Shown: positions 1 through 12,010, numbered from the stretch's first letter. The stretch is 64,000 nucleotides of DNA from Megalobrama amblycephala (GCF_018812025.1 NC_063066.1:8950382-9014381), one strand, 5' to 3'. A program made the numbers and translations. The notes: generated from the letters alone by a model not told the origin.

Positions 1-224
1 AAGATATTTGTTCAATGTTATCCACATTATATTTCATCTGCAACAGCATTGTGAACTTTTGTAAATATACGTTTACCTTTAAATGCATCATTATGCAAAC
101 ACATGAGAAGAGTCTCAGCATGAAAGACACATGACTGGCAGATCAATGTGCAACTACATTTCTCTCTGAAACGGTAGGAAATTAAGTTAAATTGAATGTG
201 GGGGTTAAACGGTGACAGGATCTT

Positions 225-573
225 GAAGTGAAGTGAAGTGAAGTGAAGTGAAGTGACTCGTGGCCAAGTATGGTGACCCATACTCGGAATTTGTGCTCTG
301 CATTTAACCCATCCAAGTGCACACACACAGCAGTGAACACACACACCGTGAACACACACCCGGAGCAGTGGGTAGCCATTGCTGCGGCGCCCGGGGAGCA
401 GTTGGGGGTACGGTGCCTTGCTCAAGGGTCTCACCTCAGTCGTGGTATTGAAGGTGGGGAGAGCGCTGGATATTCACTCCCCTCACCAACAATTCCTGCC
501 GGACCTGAGACTCGAACCCATGACCTTTGGGTTATAAGTCCGACTCTCTATCCATTAGGCCACGACTGCCCCC
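225..573 (-). mobile_element. tRNA-derived SINE
   Basis: Read on the minus strand, the element opens with a tRNA-like head. The A box (TGGCCTAATGG) lies at about 552-562 and the B box (GGTTCGAGTCTC) at about 507-519. A tRNA-unrelated body rich in CA motifs follows, and the 3' tail is a pentameric ACTTC repeat (225-254). This matches a SINE family widespread in teleosts. No long target duplication is obvious. It is not a functional tRNA gene, because the acceptor stem does not close. Confidence 0.8.
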
Positions 574-629
574 TAGGATGCCCATAACTAAGCGACAGAA
601 TGGTCCGTTAAAGATACAATTATGATGTA

Positions 630-1345
630 GTATGTCCCAAAGCTTGCCTACTATTTTGCTATAGCCTCAAAAGTAAGTACTTTGACCTCTTAAGAAAAAG
701 AGCACATACTTTTAGGGCAGTGTTAATTTTTTCATTTTTTCACAGATGAAAACGAGACAATGACTGAGTAAAAACCAGCTTTGAATGACAAAAATCTATT
801 GACATTTTCGTGAACGAATAAAAACTAGACGAAAATGTTAGGGAGGGACTATCTGGGAAGAGATCCAGTGAGAGCTGATGTCCTGTACTATAAATCCGCA
901 TATTTGAATTGTAATGTGCTGATCTACCCGGCGGGACATAAGTTGGCATCCACTTGCTGCATGTCTCATAAAACGATCAAAAATGTAAACGTCTGGGAGA
1001 AAGAGAAGAGCAGATATATGATGACACAAGAGAGAGCTCTATTTGGTGCAAAACAGAGATACAAAAAACCCACCTGTCTTTTCGCACCCGAACGGACAGA
1101 TACACACAACATTATGTCAGAATGTCCATTTCGGAGAGTATTCATGTAAACACTGTCGGTTATGTCATAAGAAAACTTAAACAGTTGTGAGAATATCGGA
1201 TGTGCATCAGTGTATTGGATCCCAGCATTCGGTCTTAAAGTGACAGCAGCCTAATAAACCTACTGCCCTCTGTGCCTTTAATATTAATCAAACAAAATGA
1301 ACACTGTTTTAGGGCATAGTATAAGTAGGCAAATTGGGACGCAGC
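630..1345. mobile_element. Non-autonomous TIR element (MITE), degraded
   Basis: The left end (TGTCCCAAAGCTTGCCTAC at about 633) is the inverted partner of the right end (GTAGGCAAATTGGGACG at about 1326). The body has no coding content. The stretch 715-880 resembles another teleost repeat end (GTTAATTTTTTCATTTT followed by GAAAACGAGAC), so a second insertion is possible. Superfamily not determined. Confidence 0.55.
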
Positions 1346-2139
1346 AACAGATGTGCTGGCGCAGGTATCCACTCATAAACAAGTTTCCTCTCCGCTGCAT
1401 CGTCCCATCTCTTCATGCATGCCATACAAAGTGCTCACCCCACTCCTCTCCCAGGCCCTTTCCCATCCCTCTTCCTCCTAAACATCACTCCCTCTGTCTA
1501 GTTATCCTCCCTGCCTGATTCCTCCTGAGTCAGATTCAGAAATTTACACAAATATTGGCCGCTGAATGCATATTTATAACAAACTCTAATAAGAGTAGGA
1601 CACTAATAATGAAAGGAAAAATTCTTTCCTTTTTGAAGTGGGGTTTTAAAAGCAGATCGGCGAGCGAGGGGTTGAATTTTAAAGCGGAGCAGCGAGGGGA
1701 TAGAGATGTGGTTTGAAGTTCTTGTTCCACATGCGAGCGTGAGCGAGGGAGTGATAGTCGGCGAGAGGAACGGGAGGGAAGAGAAGAGAGTGAATGGTGC
1801 ACAGAGACTGGGAGAGACACTTTGGGGTCATCTGTACTTTAAAAGTGTTAAAAGAGCTCTCAGATGAATCTCTCAGCCTGAACTCTTTACACAGGGATGA
1901 ACTATAATCCATTGAACAGATTTAACAGCTTATCAGTCTCATTCTGATGGATGATAAATTGAACATTTATACCTTTAATCTCCATATTAAAGATGGCAAG
2001 CAAGCATTGACATACTACATATCTTAAGGCCCGTGAGCCATGAAATGGCCCCTGTCCACAAATGAGGAGGTCAGGAACAGGTATTTGTATAATAATTCAA
2101 GTTACAGATGATCAGAACTATCTCTAAGAATACGATCAT
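1346..2139. other. Intronic DNA, nothing recognised
   Basis: Pyrimidine-rich (1380-1530) and GAG-rich (1650-1830) stretches without coding signal or inverted ends. Probably part of the large glypican intron. Confidence 0.5.
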
Positions 2140-2345
2140 TCCAAAATTTGGGGTCAGTGCCATTTTTTAATGTTTTTGAAAGTCCCTTATGCTCATCATT
2201 TATTTGATCAAAATTACACTTATTTAAAATAACCATATTTGAATATATTTTAAAATGTATTTTATTCCTGTGATGGCAAAGCTGAATTTTCAGGAGCCAT
2301 TACTCCAGTCTTCAGTGTCACATGATCCTTCAGAAATCAACAATT
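2140..2345. repeat. CACTACC-type TIR element, fragment
   Basis: Contains the phrase TTTGGGGTCAGTGCC and the segment CCAGTCTTCAGTGTCACATG, shared with copies at 14741-15050, 26817-27102 and 55075-55609. The intact family has ends CACTA..TAGTG and is flanked by TA. Here only the left half survives. Confidence 0.7.
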
Positions 2346-2454
2346 TCTGCACCAATGCAAAATTTTCTATATATTGTAATCATTGTTCACAACATGTTAT
2401 AATTACTTCAATGAGCTCATTGTTTCTGCCTAAAATTAATATGTTATGTTAGCT

Positions 2455-2620
2455 AACTGCATACATTTCTGAACTACGTTACTTGGACACAGTGACCTCT
2501 GATAACAGATCACTCTAAATTGTAATGTAGACACATGTATTTTCTGTAAAGCTGCTTTGAAATGATATGTATTGTGGAAAGCGTTATACAAATAAATGTG
2601 AATTGAAATGTGAACTGAAA
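2455..2620 (+). repeat. LINE/SINE-type 3' tail repeat
   Basis: Contains GTAAAGCTGCTTTGAAATGA and GCGTTATACAAATAAATGTG, a very common teleost retroposon 3' end. It ends in an imperfect GTGAATTGAAAT tandem tail. The parent family cannot be assigned from this fragment. Confidence 0.45.
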
Positions 2621-3114
2621 TCATTTAAATGCACTATCCCTTTAAATTACTGATGGATGCAGTGGTCGTTTTTTTTTTTAGCAGTGATGGAAAAATCTGA
2701 AAGCCATCGGTCATTTTGATAGATTACACTATTGTAACTTGTAACTGTAATTCTCATCCCTGTCCACTTGGTGGCAAGTGGACTCTTTAAAGTTAATGGT
2801 CAGCGAATGGCTTTTCTGAGTTACCTGAAATTGTTTACTACTGTTTTATTATCTTTTTGTGGTTGAAACACTGATTGAGCGATGACATGAGAGACAGGAT
2901 ACAGATTTCAGTAAGTTGTACTGTATCTTTCAACATATTTCTGATGTTCATTAATGTTCATTTAGTTCTGAAACGTAGTAAAGAGGAAGGGATGCTCGCG
3001 TTCACTTTGACTCTGCTCGCTTGAACTGAGGCACTACAGTGATCTCTCGCGCCACATAAAGAGCGCCAATGTTTGAATTTTAAGATAAAATGGACAGAAT
3101 TTGAAAGCTGAGAC
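2621..3114. other. Intronic DNA, nothing recognised
   Basis: AT-rich sequence with no repeat ends, no exon-like frame and no RNA gene signal. Confidence 0.5.
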
Positions 3115-3118
3115 TTAA

Positions 3119-3791
3119 AGGGTTAGTTCACCCAAAAATGAAAATTCTGTCATTTATTACTTACCCTCATGCCGTTCCACACCCGTAAGACCTTCGTTAA
3201 TTTTCAGAACACAAATTAAGATATTTTTGTTGAAATCCGATGGCTCCGTGGGGCCTCCATGGGGAGCAATGACACTTCCTCTCTCAAGATCCATAAAGGT
3301 ACTAAAAACAAATTTAAATCAGTTCATGTGAGTACAGTGGTTCAATATTTATATTATAAAGCGACGAGAATATTTTTTGAGTGCCAAAAAAACAAAATAA
3401 CGACTTATTTAGTGATGGCCGATTTCAAAACGCTGCTTCATGAAGCATCGGAGCATAAATGAATCAGTGTGTCGAATCATGATTCGGATCACGTGTCAAA
3501 CTGCCAACGGCTGAAATCACGTGACTTTGGCGCTCCGAACAGCAGATTCGACACACTGATTCATTTATGCTCCGATGCTTCATGAAGCAGTGTTTTGAAA
3601 TCGGCCATCACTAAATGGATCTTGAGAGAGGAAGTGTCCATTGCTCCCTATGGAGGCCTCACGGAGCCATCGGATTTCAACAAAAATATCTTAATTTGTG
3701 TTCTGAAAATTAACGAAGGTCTTACGGGTGTGGAACGGCATGAGGGTAAGTAATAAATGACAGAATTTTCATTTTTGGGTGAACTAACCCT
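3119..3791. mobile_element. Palindromic Angel-like DNA element with TTAA flanks
   Basis: The ends are mirror images: AGGGTTAGTTCACCCAAAAA on the left and its complement on the right. TTAA lies directly outside each end (3115-3118 and 3792-3795). The two arms pair over most of their length around a short centre near 3500. The right arm lacks about 118 bases that the left arm has (about 3293-3410), so the palindrome is asymmetric. It carries no transposase. The structure fits the Angel-type foldback elements described in teleosts; the TTAA duplications would suit a Kolobok- or piggyBac-type enzyme. Confidence 0.85.
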
Positions 3792-3795
3792 TTAA

Positions 3796-5605
3796 GCACA
3801 AAGCTTATTGCGATGAATTGGACAAATATCATGATGAAACCTGAAAAGTGACCCACAGCACAGTCTCTGTTCAACTTTCTCTTCATAAATAGCCTATGCA
3901 TAATCTAGACTAAATGCTTGTCCTGTAAATCCGTGAATAAAAATGAAAATGTGAACAAAAACAGAGCCAATTAAATAGCTTATTATCATTAAAATGTGAA
4001 AAATAAAATGATGGGTAATAATAGATTATGACAGAATCTTTATGAGCCTGAACAATGAGGAAGTCTAACGTGACCTCTGGATGGATGATAATCTAAAGAG
4101 TAGGTATAAAAACAATTTGCACTTCTGCAAGTGTAAATCTGGTGAGCTATAGCAAGTGTACAGCTGAAGATTTCAAATTTTAACCAATCAGTGAGTGACA
4201 TAAATGAGAGAGAACTGATTCTATTACTCTAGAATGGAGCTCCAAGCTAAAAACTGTCCTTCACATCAAAGCGAGGCATCTGTACACCTCCAAGCTGTCA
4301 TGTCAGTCAACACGTGTCATGTTTTTGGTTCACTGCGCACATGAATCAATAATCAACATTCTAGAAGCTACGCTGTTTCTGTGATTGTGATTGAACGCCG
4401 TGAGGGTAAGTGGAAAAGCCACAATGGTCTAAATGACTGGTTTCCAAACTTCCGCTGCTGTGTGTGCAGCTCACACCCCCGCCGCTCAGCTTTGGCACAG
4501 TTTCAACAGACACCGCAAACACATGTGGCAATCAATTCCCACCGCTTTCCACAATCTAATCAGATTTCTTTCCGAGGCATCCATTAATCTCTAAACTGCA
4601 GATAGATCAACTGAAATATGATCGCTTCAGCAAACTCTAAAACTGCCTTACGGTAAAGGTTAGATATAGGGAGCAGCTTTGCACGACTCCTCATTTTGTC
4701 TCAGGACACAGGAGAAGGCAGCTTTGCTGAGATCTATGGATCAGTGTTGCTACATCAGCTCTGATTCACTGCTTCTCTGGCTCGCCCAGCGCAGCAGGAG
4801 TCTGACCGTCAGCCAGGCCAGACGTTAGTTCCGCTCTGTGGAACAGCACTGGGTAATGATGTCCAGACAGGTGAGATCCATATCAGTAAACGCATCTTTG
4901 ACAGACCTAAATGTGAAGCCCACAGACTCGGCTGCAGGTATGGCACTATATCAAGAGGCCCAATTTTTACTACTTCAATTAACTTTACTGCAGCTCAGTG
5001 GCAGGCCTGGGATCAAACCCTGTCTTTTTTGGCAAGATAGCGGCGCTGGAAAAGGCTGCAGGCTTTGACTATCAGGATCTGATACAGGATCTCACGAGGA
5101 GTTATAACTCACTGTTAAAGAGCGAGATCGCTAGCGGTGAGGCATTTTAACGTAGACGGGGGAACGACGTTAGACCTTCTTGACCTCAATCATCACTTCA
5201 TCAGCACCGATTCTCTGTATTTGTGTCTCGTAATCAGCATGTCTAATCCTACAGATTCAGTCAGCTGTTCACAATGTGTCGTTTATCTTTTCTAAAGGTC
5301 ATTCCTCCACAATCCTTTTAGCAAAACAACATGGTACATTTTCAAGGTTTATGCTGATGGGCCTGTAGAAGCAAAGCACAATTTTCACCTCATGGCAGAA
5401 ATGTAGCAAATAAATGACACATTCTCCCTGTGAGTCTTGGCTATTTACAGGAGATGCTGAGGAAGAGTTCACACCTCCTCCTCCTTCTTCATCCTGTCTG
5501 ACGCTGAGGGGAGAATCTCATTTCTGTAACTCCCAAAAACTGTCAAAGGTCACCTGCTCTGTGGGAATGAATATCCCTGTTGAAAAGACCTGCTGGCTGT
5601 GAATA
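3796..5605. other. Intronic DNA, apparently unique
   Basis: No terminal repeats or coding exons seen. GC is higher between about 4380 and 5100 than in the flanking DNA, which could mark conserved non-coding sequence, but nothing in the sequence proves it. Confidence 0.45.
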
Positions 5606-6256
5606 GGGGCTTTCGCAGAACTTTTTCATAGTTCCTTCCTAGAACTATTGGCTGAAGTACCCGGATTTTGCCGTGTTTGCACCGCAGGAACTAGGAACGA
5701 TTTTAGTTCTAGAAAATCCTTTTGGAGGAACTAAATTAGCTCCTACTTCAGAGTAGGGTCTAAACCAGCACTATAGGAACTATCAGTGATGTAAGTGTAC
5801 ATTGATTGGTCAAACGCATGTCAAACAACGGCATAAACATTGAAAACGAACATTGAAAACAGCAATAACAGCATTTACCTGTTGTCTGCAGGACTGTGTT
5901 CTTTTCTCTACCTAGATGATATGTAATACTGAAAGTTGTCATAAGAAATTTTGTCTTTAAGCCCAACTTTATGCTCTTTCAGTCGCGTATTTATGCATTT
6001 ACATTCCATCTCCGTTATCATGAAACCCACGACACACCACAAACACAGCTCCGATCACTGCATCCTCAATCCATGGGTTTTTAGCGTTTGTAAATTCCAC
6101 GCTTAAAGACGCCGCTGTCGGCCGCTTCAGAGTTCCTATTGCTGGTGCGAATGCAACCAGGAACATGGCCCGTGGGGAAAAAAAAAATCTCAGGGAACCA
6201 TCCAAGTGGCTAGTTCCTATAACTGAGTTCCTAGAACTATTCGGTGCGAAAGCCCC
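5606..6256. mobile_element. TIR MITE, GGGGCTTTCGCA ends
   Basis: A perfect 12-bp terminal inverted repeat, GGGGCTTTCGCA (5606-5617) and TGCGAAAGCCCC (6245-6256), is flanked by TA on both sides. Sub-terminal repeats of AGTTCCT/AGGAAC occur at both ends. There is no open frame of note. PIF/Harbinger-like ends are possible, but the superfamily is not proven. Confidence 0.8.
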
Positions 6257-6349
6257 TAAAAAAGTGTAGACTGGTTAGAGCTGGTTTTTGTGCTGGTTGA
6301 GCTGAAAACAGGAAGTGACTCATTTCCGTCATCATGTGGTCCCTGACAT

Positions 6350-6515
6350 TTTTATTAAGCAAGGATACAATAAATTGATCAAAAGTGGCAGTAAAGACAT
6401 TTGTTATGTATGAAGGGTTTCTATTTCAAATTAAATGCGGTTCTTTTGAACTTTCTATGCATCAAAGAATCCTGAAATAGATGTATCACAGATTCCATAA
6501 ATATTAAGCAGCACA
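6350..6515. repeat. CACTACC-type TIR element, fragment
   Basis: Contains GCGGTTCTTTTGAACTTTCT and GCATCAAAGAATCCTGAAAT, as in the inner part of the full copy at 55075-55609 but inverted. Both ends are missing. Confidence 0.65.
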
Positions 6516-7472
6516 ACCACGGGCGCAGAATACGCACTTTAAAAAAAAAACGTAAATTCATCCCCCAGATTTTTTTTCGGGCAAGTGTGTTTATGTAGAG
6601 ATTTTCATGGGCTAAAGTGAATAATAGATTTAAATTCAAAGAGACGAGATAGTCTATGCATGACCTGACATTTCATTCTTATCCAAAACGAGGCGATGTG
6701 AACATTATGGAGCGCAAACGCTCTCATCTAATGTCTGTTTCATTCATACTGGAAGCCGGAGGGCGCCTTTGCTCAGAAAGTGCTAATGGACCAGTGAATC
6801 CACCAGGCCATCCAGCATAGTCGTTATGATGAAGCTGTCTGATCGAGTTCATCTACAGTAGTTAACATAAGCAGGTCTTTTCAGCAGTGATATCAGCAAC
6901 CAGGCCTGGGGAAACTTCTATGAAAAGCTCCAAGTCTAAAGGTAAACATTTCCTCTTTAAACTAAATTCAAAGTTTTCAGAGCCCATCTTCTGCAGTCGC
7001 TGTCAGGGTGAGCGTGTTTGCACAGAAGAAAGAGATAGGAGAGGTGTGCCACCCACCGCTGCAGTGTCTGCTCGACGACAGACCTCTCTGTTAGTTGGTT
7101 TGTTTTTGTCTCTAGTTTGTTAGCTCTGTCCTTGATGTGTTTTGCGCAGAAGCACCCCGGAGCCTCCGCCGCATCAGGTGCTGCTCTGATCAAAGGCTGA
7201 CGCGAACGCCGCACTCCTCCCTCTCCCTCTCTTACGATTGCTTTTCATTCCTTTCTTCTTATGTCTGTTCATTTGCATCATCCTATTCTCAGAGACTTGT
7301 GTGACGTTTCAGGCCTCATAACTCTTGGTTTTATCTTTTTTCCTCCTACCTTTGTTCACAGACCAATCCTTTTAGAATAAGAGAAATTGTTGCCTTTGAA
7401 AGGAAAAACAAATGTTTATAAGCAACAAAGCACATGCTGACGAAGGTTATAGGACAATTAGGTTACACGACT
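6516..7472. other. Intronic DNA, apparently unique
   Basis: No element ends seen. The moderately GC-rich part at about 6870-7210 has short open frames on both strands with no recognisable domain. I see no gene here. Confidence 0.45.
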
Positions 7473-7680
7473 AAAGGCCCGTTCAGCACCAAGAATGATA
7501 ACTATAAAGTTTTATTAATCGTTCTAATTGTATAAAATAGGGAAGTCCACAGCACAACTTTGATGATAATGACAGAGCAAAGATATTGGTGAAATTGTTT
7601 TCAGAGCGTTTTTTTTTTTTTTTTTTCCAACTGTGATGAATGATAAAAACATTGCCAGACAATCAGAATCCACCCAAATA
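7473..7680. repeat. Truncated TIR element related to 13395-13715
   Basis: The left end AAGGCCCGTTCAGCACCAAG and the inner phrase ATGAATGATAAAAACATTG are shared with the complete element at 13395-13715. The right inverted end is absent and a poly-T run (7611-7626) interrupts it. Confidence 0.55.
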
Positions 7681-7832
7681 TGTCATAGCATTCTGCAAGG
7701 AACTGCATGAATTTAATTGTTTACTAATTGATAATCTGCCCATTTAATCATTATTTTTGTGAAAAGCAATATATTTGTTAGTGTTTTACTGCCACTAGTG
7801 TTCATTTCAGCTGGAAACCACAGTGAATTGTA

Positions 7833-9081
7833 CATTAGTGGCCAAAAGTGATGTCTGGAGGGGATATTTGTTTTTAATGACCCTACAAGTTTCATTAAGC
7901 CATCAAAATATGAGGAAAATATTTGATGTTTTTTTAAATATTTTAAATATGATGAAAGAACAAGAACTTTCTGATGAAGTTATTCGGCGAAAAAGGCAAA
8001 CTACAGCTACAGGTTTTATTTTACTATATCCAAAAACAAAATGCTTACAGGAAAAAGCATACATTGACTACAACATAATCAGTTATTTTGTTGGTTCTCT
8101 TGTTTTTGCATGTGTTCATAATTTCTTTTTATGACAGGCTAGCCAAAAATTCGGCACAATTTGGATATCACAAATAAAAAATTTTACTCTAAGCACAACT
8201 ACACAATATGCTTAAAAATCTTTAAAGGGGACCTATTATGCCCCTTTTCACAAGATGTAATATAAGTCTCTGGTGTCCCCAGAATGTGTCTGTGAAGTTT
8301 AAGCTCAAAATACCCCACAGATAATTTATTATAGCTTGTCAAATTTACCCCTATTTGGGTGTGAGCAAAAACATGCTGTTTTTGTGTATGTCCCTTTAAA
8401 TGCAAATGAGCTGCAAAAAAGGGTGGAGCTTTAAAATCTCGCACTTCGTTTGCTCAACAACAACAAAGCTGGAGAATCTCACGCAGCCAAAATGAGGATT
8501 GTCAGTAACGGTGTTCAGCCTTACATTGTTGGACACTGATGACTAAGTTACAACATTTCTGAATGGTTAGTGGATAAATTTATGTGGAGTTGATTCAACT
8601 CATTGACTAGCATGTGTCATCGTGTTAATCTTTTTGTGCAAATCCAGCACTGAATTGACACTCGTTTGTGAAGCAGTCCGGCGTAAAATGACAGCATGGC
8701 AACAACACTCTACTACAACAACTCTTCCTCTTCTCTAAAGCAGCCCAACATGGCCTCACCCCCTTTGTTGTATTCCCAGGGGCAGTAAATTTGGGGTTTG
8801 TTATGTCACAAACCCAGGAACAAGCTTCTTGTAGTCCCTACCAGCCGTTTGTTGTAGTCCTTAAAAAGCGATTTATGTAAAAAAAATTATTTCCCTTTGC
8901 ACTGAACTTCGAGTGTCATAAATTTGTAGATGTTTTTTATGTTCAAACAGCAACATTAAGCATTAATTAAAGTTAAAAAAGTGAAATCATAATCAAGGAC
9001 CCCTTTAACACATTTTGAATAATATCTGAATAAAGGTGATGTCAATTTTCCTACTTCGGACATCACTTTTGGCCACTACTG
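7833..9081. mobile_element. Tc1/mariner-like element with nested MITE
   Basis: TA (7831) plus CATTAGTGGCCAAAAGTG at the left end mirrors CACTTTTGGCCACTACTG plus TA at the right end (9083). That gives about 25 bp of inverted repeat including the TA target. About 390 bp of left interior remains before the nested TTAA element at 8226-9004. No transposase frame is readable, so this is a non-autonomous or deleted Tc1-type copy. Confidence 0.75.
8226..9004. mobile_element. TTAA-flanked MITE nested in a Tc1-like element
   Basis: Inserted at TTAA (8222-8225 and 9005-9008). The ends AGGGGACCTATTATG and CAAGGACCCCT are inverted copies. The body contains CTCTGGTGTCCCCAGAATGT, related to the interior of the 950-bp family at 10732. 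It is younger than the Tc1-like host it splits. Confidence 0.8.
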
Positions 9082-9084
9082 TAT

Positions 9085-10260
9085 ATACATGTATGTTTTT
9101 TTATTTTTTGCTAGCATGTAGGTAGAGGCATGTTTTCCAATGAGCCGGTTGGTTTGTCCCCTGTACGTTTCAAATCCCCTGAAATTCTTAGAGACAGAAT
9201 GCCCCAACGTCCCTCATTACGTCCTTCTCATCGTCCCCAGGTGCTCACCTCAGCAATACATACATTATTATGAGGACTTCTGTCAGCTACACAATAGAAA
9301 CATCCCTACTTTTAATCATAGCACCAGCCAGCTGGGAGAGAGCCTCCTTCACCCCTCCACCCTCTCCTCCCTTCTCATGTTTCTTCTTTTTTTCTTGTTT
9401 TATCCATTCATCTCCCTCTCTCTCCCTCTCCCAGAAGTCGTAGTGATGAATAGTTCAGCGCTGGCATCTGATGCCCACCAGCAAGAGGCAAGGCCCTTTT
9501 CAACAGCTCTCCTGGATCAGGAGGGGAAAAGAGATTAATTAATCCGGCAGACTGGGAGGCAGGACACTTTGGGTATAGAGTTTGTGTGTGTGCACAGAGG
9601 CTGATGAGCTCTTTAAATAAACGCCACAAGGGTACACACCAGAGCAGCCAGAGGCAGGGCATATGAGACCGTCCTTGACCTCCCAACACACACACACTCT
9701 CCCAAACTGTTCCCTCGGAGACTCCTGCCACACAAATCCACAGTCCACTGCTGATTTTCAGTCCAGACTTTGGGGGGGGGAGGGTAATGTGCCTGGGTTT
9801 GCTCTTAAATGCACACCGCGCCTCTGCGCACCTACATTACCACGCCATATGATACTGTACGGAGGAGGTAAATGATGTCATCATTCTGACCGCTGCCGCG
9901 TCCTTCAGACCAGCTGAACGGACCTGTTTACCTGCCGCTGACAGCGTGGTAATGTTAGGACATTACATTTAAAACAAAACTAAATGTTCTGTGGCAGCAT
10001 CATGGTACAGTGATGTTGTCAGATGAATGTAATATTTACATCGTACCCCAAAGGGTATAAAAAATGTCATATCATGGTACGCGATTATAAATGATGGTCA
10101 GGTAACCAAACATTTCATGTGACAACATTTAACTCTGCTCACTGGTCTGTTTTTAATTCACTGCACATCAAAAAGCTTACCAAGCCACATGCTTTTTAAA
10201 GTCCCTTTAAAGCCATATTAACATAACTGAACCAACCTGATTACAAATCAACTGAAGTTA
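9085..10260. other. Intronic DNA, apparently unique, partly GC-rich
   Basis: Between about 9140 and 9900 the sequence is more complex and GC-richer than its surroundings, with TAAT-rich patches (AGATTAATTAATCCGG near 9531). It could be a conserved non-coding block of the glypican locus. The open frames on both strands look like chance. A simple CATGGTAC-containing patch lies at 10000-10080. Confidence 0.4.
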
Positions 10261-11751
10261 TACACTGTCCGGCCAAAAAGAAGTTGCTGTTTGGATTAGA
10301 GGCAAATATTTAAGAGTCTATGACTAGATCATTTTTGCTGAGATTATTATGTTGACCAAAAATTGAGTGGTGCATCAATTTTTGGTCAAGATCTTGTATT
10401 GACAATGCAAGAGGCGAGCACTGTGTAAAGTCTAATCCAGCACATCCCAAAGACTTTTAATGAATTTAAGGTCTGGACTCAGAGGTGGCAATTCATGTGT
10501 GAAGAAAATGATTCTTCATGCTCTCTCCCAACCATTCTTTCACAGTTTGAGCCTGATGAATCTTGACTTTGTCATCCTGGAATATGGCCATGATATATCT
10601 TCCTACATGGTTGTTCAAGAAATGAAAAGCTGCACACTCCATCAATTAGTGTTAAAAGAACTGTTGCCAAACATATAACATGCTAGAAACATAATAATCA
10701 CAGCAATAATGATTCAGTCATAGATTCTTAAAGGTGCCCTAGAACCAGTTTTCACAAGATGTAATATAAGTCTAAGGTGTCCCCTGAATGTGTCTGTGAA
10801 GTTTCAGCTCAAAATACCCCATAGATTTTTTTTATTAATTTTTTAACTGCCTATTTTGGGGCATCATTAACTTTGCACCGATTCAGGCCGTGGCCCCTTT
10901 AAATCGCGCGCTCCCTGCCCCCCGAGCTCTCTTTGTGTGCATAAACAAAGTTCACACAGCTAAAATAACCCTCAAATGGATCTTTACAAGATGTTCGTCA
11001 TGCATGCTGCATGCACGCGTCGGATTATGTGAGTATTGTATTTATTTGGATGTTTACATTTGATTCTGAATGAGTTTGAGGCTGTGCTCCGTCGCTAAAG
11101 CTAACATTACACACTGTTGGAGAGATTTATAAAGAATGAAGTTGTGTTTATGAATTATACAGACTGCAAGTGTTTAAAATTGAAAATAGCGACGGCTCTT
11201 GTCTCCATGAATACAATAAGAAACGATGGTAACTTTAACCACATTTAACAGTACATTAGCAACATGCTAACGAAACATTTATAAAGACAATTCACAAATG
11301 TCACTAAAAATATCATGTAATCATGGATCATGTCAGTTATTATCGCTCCATCTGCCATTTTTCGCTATTGTCCTTGCTTGCTTACCTAGTCTGATGATTC
11401 AGCTGTGCACAGATCCCAATGTTAATACTGACCCTTGTGTAATGCCTTTAACATGGGCTGGCATATGCAAATATTGGGGTCATACATATTAATGATCCCG
11501 ACTGTTACGTAACAGTTATGTTGACATTCGCCTGTTCTTCGGAGGTCTTTTAAACAAATGAGATTTACACAAGAAGGAGGAAACAATGGAGTTTGAGACT
11601 CACTGTACGTCATTTCCATGTACTGAACTCTTGTTATTCAACTATGCCAAGGTAAATTCAATTTTTGATTCTAGGGCACCTTTAAGTATTTGCCTATATA
11701 AATACAAACAGCAACCTTTTTTATTTAATTATTTTTTGGCCAGGCTATGTA
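10261..11751 (-). mobile_element. Degenerate Tc1-like transposon, split by a MITE
   Basis: The ends TACACTGTCCGGCCAAAAAG and TTTTTTGGCCAGGCTATGTA are inverted repeats with TA at the edges. On the minus strand, at about 10440-10680, a broken transposase piece reads IFQDDKVKIHQAQTVKEWL, the Tc1 second catalytic aspartate region, followed by several stops. The TTAA MITE at 10732-11681 interrupts the rest. The element is dead. Confidence 0.8.
10732..11681 (+). mobile_element. 950-bp TTAA MITE, copy 1 (with 22-codon exon-like frame)
   Basis: Bounded by TTAA (10728-10731 and 11682-11685). The ends AGGTGCCCTAGAAC and TCTAGGGCACCT are inverted. Related copies lie at 14267-14562 (partial), 23483-24431 and 52625-53578. 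Near the right end, a good Kozak context (AACAATGG) starts a 66-nt frame at 11586-11651, MEFETHCTSFPCTELLLFNY plus two residues, followed directly by a splice-donor-like GTAAAT. No transposase body is present. The element is inserted in an older Tc1-like copy. Confidence 0.85.
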
Positions 11752-11757
11752 TTTTAA

Positions 11758-12010
11758 GGGTCATATCAAACAGAAATGAAGATTCTGTCATTCTAAAACT
11801 TTCTTTTTTCTGTGAAACGTAAAAGAAGATATTTTGTTTCAGCTGTCCAGTATATTATTGTATCAATTTGTCAATACAATAAAGTCAGTTGGGTCTTCTT
11901 TTTTTTTTACATGAAATATCTTCTTTTGTGTTCCAGAGAAGAAAGTCATCCAGGTTTGGAACAGCATGAGGGCGAGTAAATAATGACAGTTTTCATTTTT
12001 GAAACGAACA
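11758..12010. repeat. Degraded Angel-like palindromic fragment
   Basis: Starts just after TTAA with AGGGTCATATCAAACAG and an ATGAAGATTCTGTCATTC-like arm. It ends with a GCATGAGGGCGAGTAAATAA arm and ATTTTTGAAACGAAC. The arms match the Angel-like elements elsewhere in the window but are worn. Confidence 0.55.

Noticed and set aside
552..573. tRNA gene on the minus strand near 500-573
   Set aside because: A and B boxes are present, but the acceptor stem does not pair and a SINE body and repeat tail follow. It is a SINE head.
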